NCBI RefSeq assembly: GCF_000756615.1
Contig: NZ_CP009288.1
Location: 5,580,001-5,644,000, forward strand
Origin: Paenibacillus durus
Lineage (GTDB): Bacteria > Bacillota > Bacilli > Paenibacillales > Paenibacillaceae
Length of the DNA: 64,000 nucleotides
Direction: 5' to 3'
Below the pieces are notes generated by a model. The model saw nothing but the letters and a program-made list of their open reading frames with translations. It ran no database searches and was not told the origin of the DNA. The translations under genes and the position numbers were made by a program. Positions 25,818-34,274 of the stretch are shown here, one piece after another. Within the stretch, counting starts at the first letter, position 1, and every line of letters starts with the position of its first letter.

Positions 25818-27559
25818 GCGATTTCCTCCTCTGACAGCTGCGAAGCTACGATTTCACGATAGACATCGCTGCTTGCAAGCAGTTCGCTGTGGCTGCCGAT
25901 ACCGGCAATCCGGCCTTCTTCCAGCACGATAATCCGGTCCGCATCCATAACGGTGCTGACCCGCTGGGCGACGATCAGCACGGTCGATTCAAGCGTCTCC
26001 CCTCGGAGAGCGGCGCGAAGCTTGGCGTCGGTCTTAAAGTCGAGCGCGGAGAAGCTGTCGTCGAACAAATAGATTTCCGGCTTCCGCACAAGCGCCCGCG
26101 CGATGGAAAGGCGCTGCTTCTGTCCGCCGGAGATGTTGCCGCCCCCTTGAGCGATTTCCGAATCAAAGCCGTCTTTCATCTCGGATACAAAATCCAGCGC
26201 CTGAGCGACCTCGGCCGCATGCTGGACCTCTTCATCTGTAGCCTCTTTCATACCGTACCTGATATTCTCTGTCACGGTGCCGGTGAACAGTACTGCCTTC
26301 TGCGGCACATAGCCGATCTTGTCACGGAGCTCTTCCTGGGTCAGGTTCCGTACATCAACCCCGTCGACCAGCACCTCGCCTTCAACCACATCGTAGAAGC
26401 GGGGAATAAGGCTAAGCAAGGTCGATTTGCCGGAGCCCGTCCCGCCGATAATCGCCGTCACTTCTCCCGGACGGGCGCTGAAGCTGATATCCGACAAGGC
26501 CGGCTGTTCCGCTCCCGGATAGGAGAACGAAACGTTCTTGAAGTCCACACAGCCGTGAAGGTCCGGTTGGGGCGGCTGATTCGCCAGAGAGGTGTTGACC
26601 TTGGGATCGGTGATTTCCGGCACCATATCAAGCACTTCATTGATGCGAATGGCGGAAGCCGAAGCGCGCGGAATGAGCACGAACATCATGGAAACCATAA
26701 TAAGCGAGAACATGATCTGCATGGCATATTGAATGAACGCCATAAGCGAGCCGACCTGAAGTTCACCGCTATCAATCCGCATGCCGCCGAAGTACAGAAT
26801 GCCGATCATGGAAAAGTTCATGACGAACATCATCATCGGCATTAGCAGAGCCATAATCTTGTTGACCTTGATAGCGGTATCCGTTAAGTCTTTATTGGCC
26901 GCACTGAAGCGCTTCTGCTCATGCTGAATCCGGTTGAAGGAGCGGATGACGCGAATGCCGATCAGATGCTCGCGCAGCACCAGATTCAGATTATCCAGCT
27001 TGAGCTGGTTCGCCTTGAACAGCGGGAGCCCCTTAATCCCTACGTAAGCGATCGCCAGCGCGAGCACCGGTATGACGACGACAAAAACGAGCGAAAGCTT
27101 GGCATTTTCAGACACCGCCATAATAATGCCGCCAATCATCATCATTGGAGCTCCGACCATCATCCGTAGCAGCATCATCAGCACTGTCTGCACCTGGGTA
27201 ATGTCGTTCGTCGTCCGCGTAATAAGGGAGGCTGTGCCCAGCTTGTCAAATTCGGTCAGCGTAAAGTTCTCCACATGACTGAATACCCGTGAACGCGTGT
27301 TGCGCCCAAAGCCCATGGCTACTTTAGCCGACAAAAAGCTGGAAATAATGGAACAGATCGCTCCGCCGCCAGCTACCAGCAGCATGAATCCGCCGATTCT
27401 CCAGATATAAGCCTGCTCCTGCCGCACAATCCCCCTGTCTACGATGTCGGACATCAAGGTAGGGAGGTACAGATCGCCCATCGACTGCAAAAATACAAGC
27501 AGAAGAATTACGGCAATCGGCAGCGAAAAAGGCTTTAATTGTTTGAATAGCTTAATCAT
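25814..27559 (-). CDS. ABC exporter, first subunit of heterodimer
   Basis: ABC exporter half of about 581 residues, six helices then ATPase. Walker A is GGTGSGKST and the signature is ISGGQKQRLS. The Walker B region reads IYLFDDSFSALD, with Asp where the catalytic Glu normally lies, so this is the degenerate site common in heterodimers such as BmrC/BmrD or TM287/288. The start MIKLFKQ has GGAG 9 bases upstream and overlaps the end of the MarR gene by eight bases. Confidence 0.92.
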   Translation of the reverse strand: MIKLFKQLKPFSLPIAVILLLVFLQSMGDLYLPTLMSDIVDRGIVRQEQAYIWRIGGFMLLVAGGGAICSIISSFLSAKVAMGFGRNTRSRVFSHVENFTLTEFDKLGTASLITRTTNDITQVQTVLMMLLRMMVGAPMMMIGGIIMAVSENAKLSLVFVVVIPVLALAIAYVGIKGLPLFKANQLKLDNLNLVLREHLIGIRVIRSFNRIQHEQKRFSAANKDLTDTAIKVNKIMALLMPMMMFVMNFSMIGILYFGGMRIDSGELQVGSLMAFIQYAMQIMFSLIMVSMMFVLIPRASASAIRINEVLDMVPEITDPKVNTSLANQPPQPDLHGCVDFKNVSFSYPGAEQPALSDISFSARPGEVTAIIGGTGSGKSTLLSLIPRFYDVVEGEVLVDGVDVRNLTQEELRDKIGYVPQKAVLFTGTVTENIRYGMKEATDEEVQHAAEVAQALDFVSEMKDGFDSEIAQGGGNISGGQKQRLSIARALVRKPEIYLFDDSFSALDFKTDAKLRAALRGETLESTVLIVAQRVSTVMDADRIIVLEEGRIAGIGSHSELLASSDVYREIVASQLSEEEIA

Positions 27560-28019
27560 TGCTTTCATCTCCGTTCGTTGGTAACTGTTCAAGACCACAT
27601 CTATGCTCCTGGGCGAAGGTGTGAACTTTAATAAGAAGGTCCGCGAGCCGGTCGCTGTCTTCTTCGCCCAGATAATCCACGAGCTTGCTTAAGATCTCGT
27701 CCCTATGCTTTTTCGCCTTTTTCGCAACCTCGCAGCCGCGTTCGGTCAAATTGACGCGCACCACTCTCCGGTCCTCCGGATCGGCCTGCCTGAATACCAA
27801 CTCCTTGGCTTCGAGGCTGTTGAGGAGCTGGGTAACTGTCGGCGGCGTCAGCCCCAGCAAGCGGCTAATTTCCGACACCTTGAGCCCCTGCTTTCCAAAA
27901 TGGGTATTTCGCGCGATGCATATCATTAATGTAGTCTCACTGGGTTTATTGCCTTCCGCTGAATGCGTCCAATGCGCCTTATGCAACTGCTGTAAAGCGA
28001 ACAACAGCTTGTGAGGCAC
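27552..28019 (-). CDS. MarR family regulator of the ABC exporter operon
   Basis: Winged-helix MarR protein of about 155 residues: KVSEISRLLGLTPPTVTQLLNSLEAKELVFRQADPEDRRVVRVNLTERG is partly quoted by the HTH LGLTPPTVTQLLNSLEAK and wing DPEDRRVVRVNLT. It probably represses the downstream ABC pair and itself and is relieved by a drug-like ligand. The start is odd. GTG at 28019 has no ribosome site, while a perfect AGGAGGG at 28053-28059 is placed correctly for an in-frame ATT at 28046 that would add nine residues. Confidence 0.87.
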   Translation of the reverse strand: MPHKLLFALQQLHKAHWTHSAEGNKPSETTLMICIARNTHFGKQGLKVSEISRLLGLTPPTVTQLLNSLEAKELVFRQADPEDRRVVRVNLTERGCEVAKKAKKHRDEILSKLVDYLGEEDSDRLADLLIKVHTFAQEHRCGLEQLPTNGDESND

Positions 28020-28229
28020 TTTGTTGTTATCGTCTTCTATCCCAATTGTTGTCCCTCCTATGTTTGGTGTCTTCCGTTTAATTTAATTAGCACAGCTAAT
28101 TATTAGATGGTTTATTATTTAGGCATACTAATTATATTTTCGCCCATGTCCATTGTCAAACTTTGTAATCGCTATCATTATTAAAACTTGGCACATAAAT
28201 AGCTAAGCGGTTATTGGGAGGTACACACT

Positions 28230-28266
28230 AAAAAAGACCCTCCACCGTTCTGGCGAAAAGGTCTTG
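28230..28266 (-). terminator. terminator after Spo0E-like gene
   Basis: Interrupted hairpin with AAGACC / GGTCTT outer arms and TTTTTT on the minus-strand 3' side, about 20 bases past the stop of the Spo0E-like gene. Confidence 0.65.
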
Positions 28267-28287
28267 GAATTATTGGTATTAACGAAG

Positions 28288-28524
28288 CTAATTCATCGTT
28301 CTCCTCGAATTGGAGCCGTCACTCCTATGGCGGCTGCTGCTCTTGCGGGTGCGAAGATTCTCCATCATTTTGTTCTGCGCAAGCAAGATATAACTGTCGA
28401 GGCGTTCGCTTAGCTCAACAACCGTACGGTCGCTGAGACTCCGCTCCTGGGCAACCTCCAGCAGTTCGCATCTGAGACTTTCTATAGTTATAGACAATTC
28501 TTCTTCCCTGAATTCTCTCAGCAC
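28288..28524 (-). CDS. Spo0E-like aspartyl-phosphate phosphatase
   Basis: Protein of 78 residues with the Spo0E-family helix pair; the signature SERLDSYILLAQ matches the S-x-x-L-D-x-x-I core that inserts into the phosphorelay response regulator. These proteins remove phosphate from Spo0A and so delay sporulation. The C terminus is a basic, Ser-rich tail. GTG start with AGAAGG about 7 bases upstream. This gene supports a spore-forming host. Confidence 0.8.
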   Translation of the reverse strand: MLREFREEELSITIESLRCELLEVAQERSLSDRTVVELSERLDSYILLAQNKMMENLRTRKSSSRHRSDGSNSRRTMN

Positions 28525-28658
28525 TGCGTCACCTTCTCTCTATTACCTTTAAACTCTATTATAATTCATGATACCAAAAAAACATATTTTGCAGAAAAAG
28601 AAAAATATGTCGATGATCCAACTTTTTCATGATAACCGCTTAACCGTCCGACTGCCCG

Positions 28659-29546
28659 TTACCTCTCCTTTAGCAGGCCCTGGGCAAAAGCGATCCACTC
28701 GCGGGCTGCAAAGGACAGGTAACGGTCTCTGCGCCAGATCATGCCAAGCTGCCACGGGATGGCCGGCTCGGTCATTGTGATTATGGAGATGCGTGAACGG
28801 TCCATGTCGCGGCAGATCGTCTGCGGCAGCAGCGCGATGCCCAGCCCGGCGGCCACCATCTGGGCGATCAGATCCCACTGGGCACTCTCGTATACAACCG
28901 TGGGCTGGAACCCCGATTTGACGCATTCGGCGATCACGCGGTCATGCAGGGCGAAGTCCTCGCGGAACAGCACAAACTCTTCATCCTTCAGCTCTACCAG
29001 AGGAACCGAGCTTCGACCTGCCAGCCGGTGCCCGAAAGGGACCAGCAGCTCCAATCTTTCTTCGGCAAAGGAGAAAATATGAAATTTGTCTTCGCTGACA
29101 GGAAGAACAACGACGCCGATATCGAGCACGCCGGTCTCCACATCATTTTCAACTTTCTTCGCCCCGTCCTCGTACAGCCGGATCGTGACGTCCGGATATT
29201 TATGGTGGAATCGGCCGATCACCGCCGGAAAGAAGTTGGCCCCCACCATGGGCGGCAGGCCGATGCGGATATGGCCCTGCTTCAGGCTGCGCAGGCTGTC
29301 CAGCTCGGAGGAAAGACTATGGAAGGATTCAACGATATTCTGTGCTTTGGCGAGCAGAATCTCGCCCGCGTCGGTCAGCTTAATGCTCTTGCCCTCCCGG
29401 TAGAACAAATCCGCCCCGAGTTCCTCCTCAATCTGCCGGATCATCTTGCTGACAGTGGGCTGGGTTATATATAATGACTTGGCCGCCTTGGAGAAGCTGT
29501 TGAGCCGCGCCGCCTCCACAAAATACTGCAACTGCCTGATATCCAA
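28659..29546 (-). CDS. cidR: LysR family regulator, CidR-like
   Basis: LysR-type activator of 295 residues: N-terminal HTH (LQYFVEAARLNSFSKAAKSLYITQPTVSKMI) and a periplasmic-binding-like effector domain (IRIGLPPMVGANFFPAVIGRF). It is divergent from cidAB, as CidR is in staphylococci and bacilli, where it senses overflow metabolism (acetate/pyruvate) and induces cidAB. The start is TTG, preceded by a perfect AGGAGG at 8 bases. A long dyad in the shared upstream region is the probable operator. Confidence 0.88.
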   Translation of the reverse strand: MDIRQLQYFVEAARLNSFSKAAKSLYITQPTVSKMIRQIEEELGADLFYREGKSIKLTDAGEILLAKAQNIVESFHSLSSELDSLRSLKQGHIRIGLPPMVGANFFPAVIGRFHHKYPDVTIRLYEDGAKKVENDVETGVLDIGVVVLPVSEDKFHIFSFAEERLELLVPFGHRLAGRSSVPLVELKDEEFVLFREDFALHDRVIAECVKSGFQPTVVYESAQWDLIAQMVAAGLGIALLPQTICRDMDRSRISIITMTEPAIPWQLGMIWRRDRYLSFAAREWIAFAQGLLKER

Positions 29547-29564
29547 AGCGTCAATCCTCCTATA

Positions 29565-29608
29565 TAGATAAAATGAATATCATCCATTCGATATATTCAT
29601 TTTACCTA
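29565..29608. promoter_or_regulatory. cidR-cidA intergenic dyad, probable CidR operator
   Basis: Sixteen-base arms TAGATAAAATGAATAT and ATATTCATTTTACCTA (one mismatch) are separated by 12 bases. The dyad lies between the two divergent starts, where LysR regulators usually bind. Binding is inferred. Confidence 0.6.
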
Positions 29609-29658
29609 TGTAAATAATTGTTGTAAAATTTCAATATAGCTTGAAAGGGGCGGGCCTT

Positions 29659-30081
29659 ATGAGAAAACTATTGATTGGAATGCTGCAAGTAGGTGCGCTG
29701 ACCGTATTCTCCCTATTAATGGGGAAACTTAGCTCTTGGTTACATCTTCCGATTCCCGGTAGCATTATCGGCATGGTGCTGTTATTCATCCTGCTGGAAA
29801 CCGGCGTCATCCGGCTAGGCTGGGTGGAAGCCGGGGCATCCTGGCTGCTGGCCGAGCTGCTGCTGTTCTTTGTTCCCTCCGCTATTGGTGTTATAAAATA
29901 CACATCATTGCTTGAGACGGACGGTCTCAGCTTACTGGCGATCATACTAGCTGGAACTTTTATCGTTATGACCAGTTCGGGACTGCTGACAGTCCTTATC
30001 TTCAAAGTCAAGGAGGGAAGACATCATGCTGACCGGACTTCTGTTTCTGGTTCTGACTCTCGGAGTTTATCTGATCTCTAA
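29659..30081 (+). CDS. cidA: CidA/LrgA family holin-like protein
   Basis: Membrane protein of 140 residues with four predicted helices. Marks are KLSSWLHLPIPGSIIGMVLLFILLETG and LLLFFVPSAIGVIKY. CidA is holin-like and with CidB modulates murein hydrolase activity, pyruvate export and cell death. The start MRKLLIG has AAAGGGGCGG upstream. Its last 56 bases overlap the start of cidB, whose ribosome site (AAGGAGGG) lies inside cidA. The C-terminal tail after the last helix is polar. Confidence 0.88.
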   Translation: MRKLLIGMLQVGALTVFSLLMGKLSSWLHLPIPGSIIGMVLLFILLETGVIRLGWVEAGASWLLAELLLFFVPSAIGVIKYTSLLETDGLSLLAIILAGTFIVMTSSGLLTVLIFKVKEGRHHADRTSVSGSDSRSLSDL

Positions 30082-30709
30082 ACGGATTTACGCGGCCAAG
30101 ACGAAAATGTACTTGTCACCGCTGATCATTACGCCGCTTCTAATTATCAGCTTCCTGCTGATGACGGGCGTATCCTTTGATTCCTACAATGCGGGAGGCA
30201 AATGGCTCACCGACCTGCTTCAGCCGGCAACTGTTGCCTTTGCCATCCCTTTGCATAAGAACTTCAAGGTGCTCAAAAAGCACGCCGCCGAGATTGCGGC
30301 AGGCGTTCTGTCAGGTACGGTAATGGCGGTTATATCCTCCGTTCTTCTGGCCAATTGGCTGCACCTCAGCAGCAATCTGGCAACAAGCCTGGTGCCCCGG
30401 TCGGTAACTACGCCGATCGCCATGAATATCTCGCAGAGCATTGGGGGCATACCAAGCATTACGGCCGTATTCGTCATTATGACCGGCGTACTTGGCACGC
30501 TGATGGGACCGACGGTCCTTCGCCTCTTCCGCATTGACAATGAAGTTGCGCGCGGAGTATCGCTGGGAACCGCTGCGCACGGTATGGGCACTTCCAAAGC
30601 CTTTGAGCTGAGTTCGCTGACCGGAACCATTTCCAGTATCGCGATGATCCTGACTGCGCTGTTTACGCTTAGCGTAACGCCGGCTCTACTCGCGGTCTTC
30701 CTCCGCTAG
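30026..30709 (+). CDS. cidB: CidB/LrgB family membrane protein
   Basis: Polytopic membrane protein of 227 residues. Family marks are MYLSPLIITPLLI, TVAFAIPLHKNFKVLKKH, LVPRSVTTPIAMNIS, SIGGIPSITAVFVIMTGVLG and GTAAHGMGTSKAFELS. It acts with CidA in the membrane. It overlaps cidA by 56 bases, which points to translational coupling. Confidence 0.92.
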   Translation: MLTGLLFLVLTLGVYLISKRIYAAKTKMYLSPLIITPLLIISFLLMTGVSFDSYNAGGKWLTDLLQPATVAFAIPLHKNFKVLKKHAAEIAAGVLSGTVMAVISSVLLANWLHLSSNLATSLVPRSVTTPIAMNISQSIGGIPSITAVFVIMTGVLGTLMGPTVLRLFRIDNEVARGVSLGTAAHGMGTSKAFELSSLTGTISSIAMILTALFTLSVTPALLAVFLR

Positions 30710-30729
30710 GCCGCCCCGGCTTGGGCCGC

Positions 30730-30775
30730 AGACACCCGTTTCAAGCAGTATGCTTGAAGCGGAGTGTCTTTTTTT
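30730..30775 (+). terminator. terminator after cidAB
   Basis: Long hairpin with arms AGACACCCGTTTCAAGC and GCTTGAAGCGGAGTGTCT and a run of T on the plus strand, 20 bases after cidB. Confidence 0.9.
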
Positions 30776-30781
30776 GCGAAC

Positions 30782-31750
30782 TTACAGTTTCACCGGCACT
30801 TCCTTGCGGGCCGACTCCAAAGCCGCGCAGGTGACCTTCAGCGTCTTGTAGGCGTCCGCGTAGTCGCTGAGTATCCCGCTGCGGTCGCCGGTACGGACGG
30901 CATGGAGGAACGCCTCGCTCTCCGACACGTAGGGATTGCCGCTGCTGGGGTATTCGGTGCTGTTCCCATCCCGCACCTCCAGCAGACGCTGCGGATTCCA
31001 GTCAAGCAGCCCGCGGTCATTGTAGAAGCTGAGGCCGACCTTGCCAACCTCTCCAGGAAGGACGCAGGTATTGGAGATATTCGCCACGATGCCGCTCGCG
31101 AGCTTCAGCGATACCGTTCCCACATCTGCGACGCTGACGCCGCTCCGCTACTCGTGCATAACCCGGCTGCCAAACATCGCATACACCTCGGTTACATCAC
31201 CCGCCAGGTAGCGCAGCAGATCCACAATATGTGTCGTCTGCTCGATGAATTGTCCGCCGGACCGCTCCTGATCGCGCCACCATGCCGCTTCCGGCATGCT
31301 GCCCATCCACTGGCCGACAACCATCCCGATTGTATCGCCCTTTAGCAGTCCTTGTAGCCGCTTGACGTTCTCCTGATAACGAAAATGATAGCCAACGGAG
31401 GTCAGAAGCCCGCTCTCCTCGATATCCTGCAGAAGACTGGCCGGAATTTCCGTGCTGACCCCTAGGGGCTTCTCGACGAAAAAAGGAATGCCTCTTCGAA
31501 TCAGCGTCCGCTCAATCGCGCCGTGCGCCCCGGGCGGCACGCAGATGTAGACGGCGTCCAGCTTATGGGCGTCCAGCATTTCCGCAAAATCCCCGTATCC
31601 CTTAGCGGCATAGTGCCGCGCCATTTCCTCAGCCTTGTCTTTGCCGGTACCGCAGACCGCCAGAAGCTTGACTTCCTTCATACCGGCCAGCAAGTCGGCA
31701 TGCACCTTGGCGAACCACCCCGTCCCCACCATAGCGATGTTAAGCGTCAT
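30782..31750 (-). pseudogene. Gfo/Idh/MocA oxidoreductase interrupted by in-frame TAG
   Basis: NAD(P)-dependent sugar-type dehydrogenase, about 322 codons in total. The Rossmann start NIAMVGTGWFAKVHADLLAG and the lysine motif FFVEKPLGVST are intact. The frame stops at a TAG (31148-31150) right after GSRVMHE and continues in the same frame as SGVSVADVGTVSLKLASG to a normal C terminus. Upstream GGAGGG fits the ATG. Without the stop the length is normal, so this is a recent nonsense change, a sequencing error, or rarely read-through. Confidence 0.85.
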
Positions 31751-31809
31751 TTCTAGATCCCTCCGTTTCCTCAGTCATCCTTTTTCAAAATATAAGAAAT
31801 TATACTGCT

Positions 31810-34110
31810 TTATCCAAGTATCCGGTAGTCTCTCCATTCCTCCGGCAGCAGCCATAAATACGGGGGCTGCAAAAAGCGGTCGTCGGCCAGCAGGATCACG
31901 CCGGTATCGCTTTCACTCCGAATGAGGCGCCCTCCCGCCTGCAGCACCTTACACATACCCGGATACACGTAGGCGTAATCAAATCCGTTCTTGCCCTGAG
32001 CGCCGAAATATTCCCTTAGCAGGTTGCGCTCCAGTCCAAGCTGGGGCAGGCCGACGCCGACTACCATCACACCGCCGAGCCGGTCTCCGGGCAAATCAAC
32101 CCCTTCCGAGAAAATTCCGCCCAGCACGGCAAATCCGAGCAGCGTCTCCTCGTTGCCAAGGCGAAAAGCTCCTAGAAACCTCTCCCGTTCCTCTTCACTC
32201 ATTCCGCTTCCCTGCACCAGCGTCCTAACCCCGGGCAGTGCGGTGGAAAAAGCATCATAAACTTTCTGCAAATACTGGTAGGATGGAAAAAAGACCAGAT
32301 AGTTCCCTTTGCGGGCAACCATCGCCGACAGCGCCGCCGTAAGCGGCTTAAGCGAATCATCCCGGTCGCGAAACCGCGTCGACACCGGCAATATGCTGAT
32401 TTGCCACTGCTCTTTACGGAAGGGAGAAGGAATCGTGAGGCTGTAGTCGTCCTCGCCCGCGCCTAACATTTCCCGGTAATAGTGGAGAGGCGACAGCGTC
32501 GCTGAGAAGAAAATCCGGCTGCGGAAGCCCTTGGAGGACTGCGTCAGCAAATGCGACGGGTCCAGATTGAACAGCTTCAGGAAGACGTCTCCTTTTTCCG
32601 TTTCCGCATAAGTGATATAGCGCTCGTCATACATCTTGCAGGCGCGCAGCATTGCCTGCGCCTCATAGTAGGCGTCAAGCAGCCCGTCTTCCTGTTCCCC
32701 TTCCAGAAGCAGCGCCGGAGCAGAGCCGAGCAGTTCACGCTCCGCCTCCTGCACGAACGCCTCCAGCAGGCCCGGCAGTTCCCCGGGATATGCGCTCCAT
32801 TTGCCCGAGCCAGCCGGTTCGCACTCTTTGCGCAGAGCGATGAACAAGGCATTCAGGCCCCCCGCTGCGGCGCTGAGCGCGCGGTTCTGTCCCTTATAAC
32901 GGCGCTTCAGCGCGAGGAACGGCGCTTTGCGCAGACCCGCCGAGAACATCTCCCGGCCGCGGTCGACCAGATTATGCGCTTCGTCGACAAGCAGCGCCGT
33001 ATCCTTCTTCCGCTCCTCCGGGAGCCGCTTTAGACTGATGCGGGGATCGAAAATATAATTGTAATCGCAGATCACAGCGTCGCTTGCATACGCCGCGTCC
33101 AGCGACAGCTCGAACGGGCATACCGTATGCTTGCGGGCGTATTGTTCCAGAACATTACGGTCCATCAGCGTCTCGCTCCGCAGCATATCCATCAGCGCGC
33201 CGTTGATCCGGTCATAATACCCGTCGGCAAACGGGCAATAGTCCGGCCCGCAGAGCCCCTCCTCCCGGAAACAGGCCTTTTCTTTAGCCGTGATCGTGAC
33301 CACATGCAGATGGAGGCCCCCGGAGGACATCAAGGCAAAGGCATCCTGCGCGGCCAGCCGCGTGACGGTCTTGGCCGTCAAGTAGAACAGCCCGCGCTGC
33401 AGGCCCTCTCCCATCGCCTTGACCGCTGGAAACAGGGCGGACATCGTCTTTCCGATACCCGTCGGAGCCTGAGCGAACAGGTTCACACCGTCCGCGATGG
33501 ACTTATAGACAGCGCCGGCCAAACGCCGCTGCCCTTCCCTGTAGGCCGGGAACGGAAACTCCAGCCTGCGGATGCTTTCGGTCCTGCGCTCCCCATGCTG
33601 AAGCAGCAGGGCCGCATATGGGGCGTACGCCGCCGCCGTAGCGCCCGCAAAAGCCGCCGCCTCTGCGGCGGACACGAGCCGCTCGAGGCTCCGCTGCTCC
33701 CCCGTCCTGCTGTGAACATATGTAAGCCTAACCGTGATATCTGGAAGATCCTGTTCCAAAATAATCATATGCGCATACATTAAAGTCTGAGCCCAGTGCA
33801 CCTCACGGCCCTCCTCCGGCAGCTCCGGCGCTCCGGTCGACTTGATCTCCTCGACGGTAAGGCGCCCGTCCGCAGACAGCAGCAGTCCGTCGCAGCGCCC
33901 GAAGACGGCGATAATCAGGCCATCGCAGGGAATTTCCGCGCTGAGGTACACTTCCTTGCGGTCGTCTTCTTTATACTGCTGTTGAATCTGCTGGTGTATG
34001 CGCGTTCCCTCTGCCAAGGAAGAGGCGCTGCGGAAGCCCGATTCAAGGCTGCCGCTGCGGTACACATACTCCACAAGCGTCCTTACTGAAATGGTTATGA
34101 CGGCAGACAA
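31810..34110 (-). CDS. XPD/DinG-like helicase with N-terminal Cas4-like nuclease domain
   Basis: Protein of 766 residues. The first ~140 form a PD-(D/E)xK nuclease: Asp74 in FGRCDG, then Glu88-x-Lys90 in VEEIK. A superfamily 2 helicase follows with Walker A APTGIGKT, DEAH (LLVDEAHNLVDRG), and four Cys likely holding an Fe-S cluster (KACFREEGLCGPDYCPF and HTVCPF). GGIFSEGVDLPGDRL and later arginine motifs end it. It probably unwinds and trims DNA in repair. The start is TTG, supported by AAGGAGGG seven bases upstream. No CRISPR genes are present. Confidence 0.9.
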   Translation of the reverse strand: MSAVITISVRTLVEYVYRSGSLESGFRSASSLAEGTRIHQQIQQQYKEDDRKEVYLSAEIPCDGLIIAVFGRCDGLLLSADGRLTVEEIKSTGAPELPEEGREVHWAQTLMYAHMIILEQDLPDITVRLTYVHSRTGEQRSLERLVSAAEAAAFAGATAAAYAPYAALLLQHGERRTESIRRLEFPFPAYREGQRRLAGAVYKSIADGVNLFAQAPTGIGKTMSALFPAVKAMGEGLQRGLFYLTAKTVTRLAAQDAFALMSSGGLHLHVVTITAKEKACFREEGLCGPDYCPFADGYYDRINGALMDMLRSETLMDRNVLEQYARKHTVCPFELSLDAAYASDAVICDYNYIFDPRISLKRLPEERKKDTALLVDEAHNLVDRGREMFSAGLRKAPFLALKRRYKGQNRALSAAAGGLNALFIALRKECEPAGSGKWSAYPGELPGLLEAFVQEAERELLGSAPALLLEGEQEDGLLDAYYEAQAMLRACKMYDERYITYAETEKGDVFLKLFNLDPSHLLTQSSKGFRSRIFFSATLSPLHYYREMLGAGEDDYSLTIPSPFRKEQWQISILPVSTRFRDRDDSLKPLTAALSAMVARKGNYLVFFPSYQYLQKVYDAFSTALPGVRTLVQGSGMSEEERERFLGAFRLGNEETLLGFAVLGGIFSEGVDLPGDRLGGVMVVGVGLPQLGLERNLLREYFGAQGKNGFDYAYVYPGMCKVLQAGGRLIRSESDTGVILLADDRFLQPPYLWLLPEEWRDYRILG

Positions 34111-34274
34111 GGCGAGTCCCTCCTTTCCACAACTTTCCGGCTGTTCTTGCTGGCGTCACCAAAAAATGCCGCTTTTTACCTTTTATCGCATTATTTCTAG
34201 TTTTGACATTCCGTTTACATAACGGCATAATGGATTTTGTTACGATGGTTAGCATCCAGAAAGAAGGCGATGCC

